In this document: in pieces, positions 57,473 through 64,000 of the stretch
Position numbering within the stretch: position 1 is the first letter of the stretch
How the letters are laid out: the number at the start of each line of letters is the position of its first letter
From: Ryuthela nishihirai
Lineage: Eukaryota; Arthropoda; Arachnida; Araneae; Heptathelidae
Length of the DNA: 64,000 nucleotides
NCBI GenBank assembly: GCA_038380435.1
Contig: JAWZYU010000679.1
Coordinates: 23,001 to 87,000, forward strand
Direction: 5' to 3'
The notes under the pieces: generated by a model
Told to the model about the DNA's origin: nothing
Database searches by the model: none
What the model saw: the letters and a program-made list of their open reading frames with translations, nothing else
Program-made: the position numbers and the translations under genes

Positions 57473-57669
57473 CTGTAGGAAATGTCGTGCTTTTTGCAGG
57501 CTTTGTCCACACGTTCAATACCAGGATCTCCTCGCATTAATCTTTTCTCCAGTTTCGTAAAAGGTCCACAATACTGGCAACCAGGAATATGCATTTCGGG
57601 TAGATTACATTTTTCTTGAATCCAGCTTACTATATCACCACTTTTTACAAATTTCCCTTTCTGTTTCAC
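57473..57669 (-). pseudogene. PLA2-like Polinton protein, N-terminal part
   Basis: The frame from 57669 reads about 65 residues: KSGDIVSWIQEKCNLPEMHI, then YCGPFTKLEKRL, and the active-site helix DKACKKHDISY. The Y-x-G-P loop and the H-D pair match the calcium-binding loop and catalytic dyad of the parvovirus-type phospholipase A2 domain, used to breach endosomal membranes. An RTE insertion cuts the gene immediately after the active site; the rest lies at 53471-53655. A similar domain is reported in some adintovirus-like elements. Confidence 0.75.
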
Positions 57670-57847
57670 AAATATTTACTTCATTTTTCCACGTGTTCGA
57701 CATCTGCCTCACATCATTATTCTTTTATTGTTTGAAGTGACATATTCGACGTTATCATTTAAAGTGTTCGTTTTACACGTTTACAAAATAAATGCTTAAT
57801 TTTTATATATAAGATTTAAGTACGTGATGCTTATAAAAATAAAGTAT

Positions 57848-58257
57848 AATGTATCACAGTTATCGCACTAGTTTAACGCCTGGACAGAAACAAAAATTGA
57901 AGAGTGCATTTGTAAATAAGAATCGTATAACTTTAAGAATTGATCCACAAAAGAAAGGTAACGATATTTTGAAACTGACGAATCATTAAACTGAAAAAAT
58001 CTAAAATGCCAGTTCGACTTCGTTTCAGTAAAACACAGCTAGGTGGATTTCTGCCGTTCTTAATACCTGCACTCCTAGCATTGGGAAAAGCAGCTGCAGT
58101 TGCAGCTGCGGTATATACTGGTACTAAGCTTGCACAAAACGTTCTAGGAAAGGGGTTATACGTTCCTGGAAAGCAAATAGCAGCTGGGAAAAGGGAAAAG
58201 GTTTGTACATTCCAAGAAAACAAATAGCTCAGGGTTTTAAAAAAAAAAGAGCCTTTA
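57848..58257 (+). pseudogene. Small basic/membrane-active Polinton protein
   Basis: The first frame (57848) begins MYHSYRTSLTPGQKQKLKSA and runs about 45 residues to a stop. The next (58006) has LRFSKTQLGGFLPFLIPALL and an Ala-rich hydrophobic helix, then Gly/Lys-rich repeats of the GKGLYVPGKQI type. The repeat recurs in another frame just downstream, implying a frameshift near 58195. Pattern and place, next to the protease, recall the small core or membrane-lytic precursor proteins of adenovirus-like viruses and the corresponding Polinton gene. The exact role is inferred. Confidence 0.55.
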
Positions 58258-58281
58258 AGTAACTTAAATATCGAAAAAATA

Positions 58282-59018
58282 ATGGAAAACGAAAATGGTG
58301 TAGTGAACTTTGACGTTTCCCGTGGTTCAGGAACGCATTGGGTTCAACGATGCGAAGTTACCTTATGTCGAGTACTTTGATCCATTCGGTTTATCGCCAA
58401 CAGAAGAAATAAAACACTATTTACTTTCATCTTCAAAGCCGATCGTGTATAACTCTTCGCAAATTCAAACAAATTACTCTGCAAAATGCGTTGGGTTGTT
58501 GGGTTGGGTTGTTTTACCTCTGAGCGGCACTTTTTTGCACACCATGGGCTAAATGGCCAGGTCATATGGACCCCGAAGGCTCAGAGAAGGTTGGGGGAGG
58601 GGACCCACTGGAACAGCTGTTGGGAGACAGATGGTAGCCTCCCGTCAAGGCCATCCAGCGTGTTCTTTAACGTGCACAGGGTATGGCTCTCCCGCACACG
58701 GGGCCACGGCTTTAACATCCCATCCGATGGACGGCGGCCTTTCCAAGCCCATCATTGTCCCCTACTGACCATGGGCGGGGCGGGGAATTTTGCGGAGATA
58801 AGTCTCAACGCTGACCCAGCTGGGACTCGAACCTGCGAAGTACAGATTATAAGCCTGGCGCGCTACCGACTAAGCCACCCCCGCCCACAAAATGCGGTTA
58901 CTATTGCATCTATTACATGAAACGTAGTAATAATAACATAAGCCCATATGACGTATTGTATCAGTTTGAACAAACTCCTAACGATCGGAATGAATTGTTG
59001 GTAACAACTAGCATATAA
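58282..59018 (+). pseudogene. Adenain-like Polinton protease, interrupted by SINE
   Basis: The ATG frame at 58282 reaches GSGTHWVQ, the catalytic histidine motif, then shifts frame. The next frame has KLPYVEYFDPFGLSPTEEI, the acidic residue region. After IVYNSSQIQTNYSAKC a SINE-A intervenes (58491-58887). On its far side the conserved GYYCIYYMKRSNN (about 58899) gives the nucleophile cysteine region and the frame ends at 59018. The order His, Glu/Asp, Gln, Cys is that of adenovirus-type cysteine proteases that mature capsid proteins. One frameshift and one insertion inactivate it. Confidence 0.85.
58482..58896 (-). mobile_element. SINE-A full copy with 9-bp TSD inside protease
   Basis: The element (58491-58887) is flanked by caaaatgcg at 58482-58490 and 58888-58896. 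On the minus strand the head gives ggtggcttagtcggtagcgc and a B-box-like ggttcgagtcc. The core has the cacgttaaagaacacgc motif and the 3' end is the aaaacaacccaaccc block. Deleting it rejoins the two halves of the protease motif region, which confirms the insertion. Confidence 0.95.
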
Positions 59019-59050
59019 GTACTACATAGTATTACACTATATTAATAAAG

Positions 59051-59761
59051 ATGGTACTCATAACTATCAATTCCTCTACTGTTATGGCATACAACCCCGA
59101 AGATTTGGAAATTAATTATGAAACGCCGATCACACTCAATGGTGAATACGAGTTAGCACTGATTGGTAGCAATATGTGGTATTCGGGGTACAACATCAGT
59201 GATAAATATGACAATTAAACTCTGAAATATTTCAATGGAAGACAATGGAATAAAACAACTTTCCCGAATGGAATGTATGATATAGAGGGATTCAATGACG
59301 TTTTAAAAAATGTCTTTGGGGATCCTAGCCCTATAATAATAGAAAGCAACCTCCCCACATTAAGATTTGTTATTCGTTTGGCAAGAGGATATAAAATAGA
59401 TTTTTCTGAAGGAAAGTTACGAGAAATACTAGGGTTCGAATCGAAAATTATCGATACAACATAAAACGAAGGAAAATTCCCACCCAACATAACGAGAGGG
59501 GTCGATCGCATCCTAATTCACTGTTCTATTGTCGAATCTTCCTATCTCAATAAACTGAAGAGCGACGTGTTGAACAGTTTCGTGCCTCAAACACCGCCTG
59601 GCAGTTTAATAGACACACATCCATTATTCCCCATATATTTACCGCTGAATAAAACTGATTATATTTACAACGTTAGAATGAAAGTAACCGATCAGAACAA
59701 TAAAATAATTGACTTGAACAAGGAAAACGTGACTTATATGTTACACATTAGACCCAAATAA
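59051..59761 (+). pseudogene. Polinton minor-capsid (penton)-like protein
   Basis: A single frame of 236 codons holds only two in-frame stops (about 59216 and 59462). Visible blocks are NYETPITLNGEYELALIGSN, PNGMYDIEGFNDVLKN, KLREILGFESKII, then ILIHCSIVESSYLNKLKSD and TPPGSLIDTHPLFPIYLP. Length and placement between protease and major capsid fit the minor capsid gene of Polintons, a jelly-roll vertex protein. I assign the family by pattern and context without an alignment. It lies 32 bp after the protease end. Confidence 0.6.
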
Positions 59762-59763
59762 AG

Positions 59764-59916
59764 ATGAAGAAACCGAGAAAGCGAATTAAAATATTTTATA
59801 CAAATACGTCACCTATCGTTCGAAAAAACGAGAAAATATCCCCTAAAAGCAGAAATATTCTTAATCGGTTAAATTACGGAAATGGTCTAAAAATAATCAT
59901 AAATAATAATAAATAG
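59764..59916 (+). CDS. Possible small basic protein between capsid genes
   Basis: A 50-codon open frame starting MKKPRKRIKIFYTNTSPIVR two bases after the preceding stop and rich in Lys/Arg/Asn. It may be a real small gene or the displaced start of the next capsid gene. No family recognised. Confidence 0.3.
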   Translation: MKKPRKRIKIFYTNTSPIVRKNEKISPKSRNILNRLNYGNGLKIIINNNK

Positions 59917-60745
59917 ACGATAATTCAACGACGATAAATCGTAATCCAATAGACGATAATTCAACGACAAAATACGACTACTTGGAATATCGAGAAACCA
60001 ATGTTAATGTAAAAAATCTCGAAAAATACGAAATATTTACCAAAAAAGATATGGACGTTTTTCTACATCCGCACAATAGTTATATAAACGTCAGAAGCAA
60101 AATATTGAAATTGATGGGTCTGATATCGGCGGCAATGATGTAGTCACGATGGTCAATAATAATCGGTACAACATTTTTAAGAGAGCTCAATATTATATAG
60201 AAAACAGAGAATTGGAAGATATTGAATTGCCAGGAGTGACGACCGCAATTCACAATTAAATTGATTTTACCGAAGACTTTTCACACGGTGCTGCCACAAG
60301 TATGTTGTTTTTCAAAGATACCGCAGACAGTTCAAAAATGAATAGGTATTGTACGACGGAGGCGAAGATAAACTGGACACGAATAATAAAATAAAGGATT
60401 TTGCACAAGCGTTGAAGAAAAATCCCGATCCAATCGAGGATTTTCGGAAAGATATGAAATTACAAAAAATAGTCAAAACGTAAGTTTATTCTTACTACTG
60501 AATCGGCTGTTTGGATTCTGCCGAGACGATAACTAGAACGGATTCAGATCAGAGTGAATAGCAAACAGTTTCCTGAACAAGAATTCGAGTGCAACTTTGA
60601 ACCCAACAGTTTAGATTATGCGCGAGTTTATAACAGCTTTTTAGCAGCAAAAATTATGGACATCGACTCGGGTACACAAATCAGTTACCAAGATTTTATG
60701 AAACGGTATCCGATATTCCACTTCGATATCACCAAATACGAATCA
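59917..60745 (+). pseudogene. Polinton major-capsid-like protein, truncated
   Basis: A short local duplication (agacgataattcaacgac) at about 59918-59970 precedes YDYLEYRETNVNVKNLEKYE. The next pieces, in different frames, are DVFLHPHNSYINVRSKILKL, GNDVVTMVNNNRYNIFKRAQ, YIENRELEDIELPGVTTAIH, DFSHGAATSMLFFKDTADSS and finally QFPEQEFECNFEPNSLDYAR and SYQDFMKRYPIFHFDI (60554-60757). Blocks of this kind and order belong to the double-jelly-roll major capsid proteins of Polintons. Several frameshifts and two stops break it, and a large middle part between about 60440 and 60540 is shortened. The end runs into a satellite-like repeat, so the C-terminus is lost. Confidence 0.65.
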
Positions 60746-61030
60746 ATCACGGCGTGATATAAATTGATATTCTATGCCTTAAAATCCTTTTCAGTGCATT
60801 GAATTTTGAGAAATTTCGATTTAAGTGTCACAATAGACGTTTGAGTACAGTTTTCCACGCATGGAACATAGGTAAACGCTGTGTGGTGTGTAATAACTTT
60901 TGAATTTACCGTCCGATTAACACCTAATGCTTTATATTCATCAACTCGTAATATATAATGAGATCCTATGGCTACACTATACTTTAAGTACATAGAATTT
61001 CGGAAATATCAAATTATTCACTAAATAATT
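60746..61030. repeat. Satellite-like unit adjoining capsid relic
   Basis: Starts at aatcacggcgtgatataaat and is almost identical to 63757-64000, including the actcgtaatatataatgaga stretch. The coding frame of the capsid relic ends a few bases inside it, marking the junction. Confidence 0.9.
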
Positions 61031-61490
61031 AGTTTCAACTCATGTCTATATGAATTATCAGCAACTGCTGACATCGGAATACGATGTAAATTAAATAGAC
61101 CTCCAAATGAATTTTACCACGTATATTGCTTAATTTTCTCAGAAGGAAAAGCAACTTTGCAACCACTAGAGTTTCCCTTTAGTTGTTGGCTAAAAAAACT
61201 ATTTTAAATACAATCAAAATTTACATCTATATGCACGTTTAAAAAAATATGTATGATCCCCACTTCTAATTGAATCTGATGAAATATTTTTAAGAGAAAA
61301 TTTCAATTAATCCGTTCAAATGTTGTTGAAGATCCTAAAAATTCTGATCTGTTCAAATGTTGTTTAAGGATTATTTTCTCACTTCAGGAGAGAATCTTTT
61401 CAAACTTCTCTAGTGAATGGTGAACTTTGAAAATTGACGGCCGCCAGCACCAACGGGCGACCAGCGATTCAACTACGCAACTTTGAAAAA
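61031..61490. other. No supported gene
   Basis: AT-rich. A short duplication of ctgttcaaatgttgtt-like sequence lies near 61315-61365. No domain or known repeat family. Confidence 0.5.
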
Positions 61491-61499
61491 ACATACAAA

Positions 61500-62270
61500 A
61501 AACGGTTTGATAGCAAAATTATTCCTTGGACTTTGCTACTGAATCTTGAACTTTGGTCTTGGGTAAACATTTCGGTTTGATAGCAAAAATTATTACTTGG
61601 ACTTTGCTACTGAATCTTGAACTTTGGTTTTGGATAAACATTTCGGTTTGATAGCAAAAATTATTACTTGGACTTTGCTATCAAACCGTAATTTTTTTAT
61701 CCGAAACCAAAGTTCAAGATTCAGTTTTAGTTCTGTTGAGTATTTAAGAAGGTCTCAAGCGATTCCAAGTCACTTTGACTTTCCCCTCTGGTATAGAGTC
61801 CGAATCTAAGGTAAGTACGATTTAAATACATTTAATTGTAAAACTTTAATTGTAAAGCTGGAAAGCGGGAATTATTACGTGGACTTTAGTTAGATAAAGT
61901 TTTAACATTCTTGAAGCAAAATTATTACTTGAACATTGATTACATTAAAATTTTAATATTCTTCTATGTGAAATTATTATACTCTTCACAAAGTTTCGGT
62001 TTGATAACAGAATTATTACTTTGCACTTTTATTAGATAAATATTTTAATACTATTGTAGCAAAATTATTACTTGAACGTTGCTTAGATAAAAGTTTTAAT
62101 ATTCTTGTAGCAAAATAATTACTTTGGACTTTGATTAAAAGTTTTAATATATATTTTTTTCTATGATAAGAAATTTATTCACTTTTGGATAAAACTTTTA
62201 ATATTCTTCTTTTATAACAGAATTAATACTTTGGAGTTTGCTTATAAAGTTTTGATTCTGCTGTATCCAG
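61500..62270. repeat. ~75-bp tandem repeat with inverted terminal unit
   Basis: A unit containing cggtttgatagcaaaattat, ggactttgctactgaatctt and gaactttgg occurs at about 61502, 61576 and 61651. The third unit turns back on itself: ctatcaaaccgtaa and aaccaaagttcaagattcag near 61677-61725 are inverted. Degenerate units with gcaaaattattacttga and ttttaatattctt continue to about 62270. Confidence 0.85.
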
Positions 62271-62599
62271 AGAAGTGTACGATAACTCAACAAACCACAC
62301 CAATTTTTATCTCATACACACAACCTTCAATTCAATCTAATTCATTTAAACTAATTCAGAAATTAGTTTAAACCTCATCTTTAAAAAAACTTAAATTAGT
62401 TTTTTACATGCTAAAAAACACCTCCGTTTTTTCTAATTTTCACACATATTTTCACAAAAAAACGACAAGAAACATGCTTTTTCCCTCATCCCCCATAACA
62501 TTTCCCATGGATTTTCACAGAATTCTCGAGCCCCTTTTACAGTGCCAGAACTGTCCTTTATTGCTACTACTCCAACAACTTTTAAATTTACAGTCATAG

Positions 62600-64000
62600 T
62601 GAAAATCTGATGGTTTATTTAAATTAAGTCGTGATATAAAATGACATTCTGTGCCTTCGGATTTACATATCAAAATAGCTGTTTTTGCGCTGTTTTCAAC
62701 GCAAAAACATAGGTAAAAATATTATGGTGTGTAACAACTTTTGATTTACAGTCAGATTGACAACTTAATGATTTATGTTCATCAACTCTTAATAAATATA
62801 ATGAGATTCTATTGCTAACGTATAGTTTACGTGCATAGAATTTCGAAAATATCGAATCGTTCAAAAAAATATCAATTTCAACGCTGTTTTGAACGGCTAA
62901 AACAGACCTAAGAGTTACTCCTGTGCCAACAACTTTTCAATTTACAGTCATAGTGAAAATTTGATGATTTTTTTCCATCAAGTCGTGATACAAAATGACA
63001 TTCTGTGCCTTAAAAACATTTTCGCTGCATAGAAATTTGAAAAAAAAAATTCGATTTATATATACAAAATAGTTGTTTTAGCGTTTTTTCAACGCAAAAA
63101 AAACATTGGTAAAAGCTACATGGTGTGTAACAACTTTTGAATTTTCAGTCAGATTGACAATCTGATGCTTTATATTCATCAACTCGTATTATATAATGAG
63201 ATTATGTGGCTAAAGTATAGTTTAAGTGGACAGAATTTCGAAAATATCGAATTATACACAAAAATATTAGTTTGAACGATGTTTTTCACGCCTAAAAAAA
63301 CCATAAGCTATTTTTGTGGCAACAAATTTTGAACTTACAATCAGAGTGAATATTTGATGGTTCATTTCAATCAAGGCTCGATATAGAATGATATTCTATG
63401 CCTTAAAAACATTTTCACTGGATGGAAATTTGAATAAAATCGATTTATGTATCAAAATAGCAGTTTTAGCGTTGTTTTCGCGCATGAAACATAGATAAAA
63501 GCTATATGGTGTGTAATAACTTTTTAATTTACAATCAGATTCACAACCTAATGCTTTATATTCATCACCTCGTATTACGTAATGAGATTCTATGACTATA
63601 CTATAGTTTAAGGCATGGAATTTAGAAAATATCGAATTATTCACGAAAATATCAGTTTCAACGCTTTTTACACGCCAAAAAGAGAACTAAAAGCTAATCC
63701 TGCGCCAACAACTTCTGAATTTATAGTCAGAGCGACAATCTGATGGTTTGTTTCAATCACGGCGTGATATAAATTGATATTCTATGCCTTAAAAACCTTT
63801 CCAGTGCATTGAATTTTGAGAAATTTCGATTTAAGTGTCACAATAGACGTTTGAGCACAGTTTTCCACGCATGGAACATAGGTAAACGCTGTGTGGTGTG
63901 TAATAACTTTTGAATTTACCGTCCGATTGACACCTAATGCTTTATATTCATCAACTCGTAATATATAATGAGATCCTATGGCTACACTATACTTTAAGTA
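62600..64000. repeat. Satellite-like tandem array, ~355-395-bp units
   Basis: The block gatataaa(a/t)tgacattctgtgcctt and its relatives recur at about 62632, 62988, 63382 and 63767. Each is followed by a gtgtgtaacaacttttgaat block and an atattcatcaactcg block. Units differ by 15-30 percent by eye, except the last, which nearly equals the unit at 60746. The array runs out of the window. Confidence 0.9.

Larger units (their letters stand above)
51045..60745. mobile_element. Decayed Polinton/Maverick (adintovirus-like) element
   Basis: A cluster of eight module relics diverges from about 57750. Minus strand: PLA2-like, integrase, packaging ATPase and fibre-like. Plus strand: small membrane-active/core-like, protease, minor-capsid-like and major-capsid-like. 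The set, with a retroviral-type integrase beside an adenovirus-type protease and capsid genes, is characteristic of Polintons. A 3.8-kb RTE and a 0.4-kb SINE are nested inside. No protein-primed DNA polymerase B or terminal repeat was recognised. The left edge adjoins an ORF1 relic and the right edge adjoins satellite-like repeats. All genes are broken or altered. Confidence 0.85.

Noticed and set aside
57217..57669. Poly-His/Pro, poly-Asp/Glu, poly-Met/Arg and poly-Ile/Leu proteins
   Set aside because: These are microsatellite translations. Only the part of the minus-strand frame before the repeat is a real gene piece (PLA2-like).
1..64000. CRISPR arrays, bacterial operons, ribosomal RNA genes
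   Set aside because: The tandem repeats lack regular unique spacers, the coding relics are eukaryotic mobile elements with introns and SINEs, and no rRNA-like sequence was seen.

Overview
This is a eukaryotic, AT-rich, almost gene-free window packed with mobile DNA. tRNA-derived SINEs, RTE, I/Nimb-like and CR1/Jockey-like non-LTR retrotransposons, Ty3/gypsy remnants, Tc1 and CENP-B/pogo-type DNA transposon debris and a decayed Polinton (Maverick/adintovirus-like) element together suggest an arthropod, plausibly a chelicerate such as a spider. The species is inference. No ordinary host gene could be supported with confidence. The only long open frame not explained by a known element is a leucine-rich-repeat-like gene near the left edge.

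Layout. 1-4330: a >1.19-kb GC-rich inverted repeat (1-1195 and 3134-4330) flanks an AT-rich core holding the spliced LRR-like gene (1493-2841). 4336-4625: a purine-rich minisatellite. 4640-6700: a dead gypsy-type element with a SINE inside its RT. 6700-10736: mostly featureless, with a 30-bp minisatellite (8660-9205). 10748-14335: a complete-length RTE element with an 11-bp target-site duplication (TSD). 16021-17140: a gypsy-type gag relic. 17640-22540: an I/Nimb-like element on the minus strand. 22590-25467: an LTR-element protease fragment joined to a CR1/Jockey-like RT.

27073-33228 and 40515-46668 are the two arms of a very similar 6.15-kb inverted duplication around a 7.29-kb spacer. The arms carry mirrored fragments: a zinc knuckle, a CENP-B-type HTH inside its own inverted repeats, an old SINE and an RTE element. 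The left breakpoint cuts the RTE, while on the right the RTE runs on into the spacer, so the right side looks like the parental copy. 46780-47270 is a Tc1-like transposase relic, followed by SINEs and a zinc-knuckle ORF1 relic (49800-51040).

51045-60745 is a broken Polinton-type viral element. On the minus strand are a PLA2-like protein, a retroviral-type integrase, a packaging ATPase and a fibre-like repeat protein. On the plus strand are a small membrane-active/core-like protein, an adenain-like protease, a minor-capsid-like protein and a major-capsid-like protein. A 3.8-kb RTE splits the PLA2-like gene and a 397-bp SINE splits the protease. The integrase has lost its catalytic glutamate and no type-B DNA polymerase is visible, so the element is dead. 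From about 60746 it gives way to roughly 355-395-bp satellite-like repeats that run to the window end.

The 'genes working together' here are remnants of element modules (gag/pro/pol; EN/RT; integrase/ATPase/capsid/protease). The history can be read from who interrupts whom.
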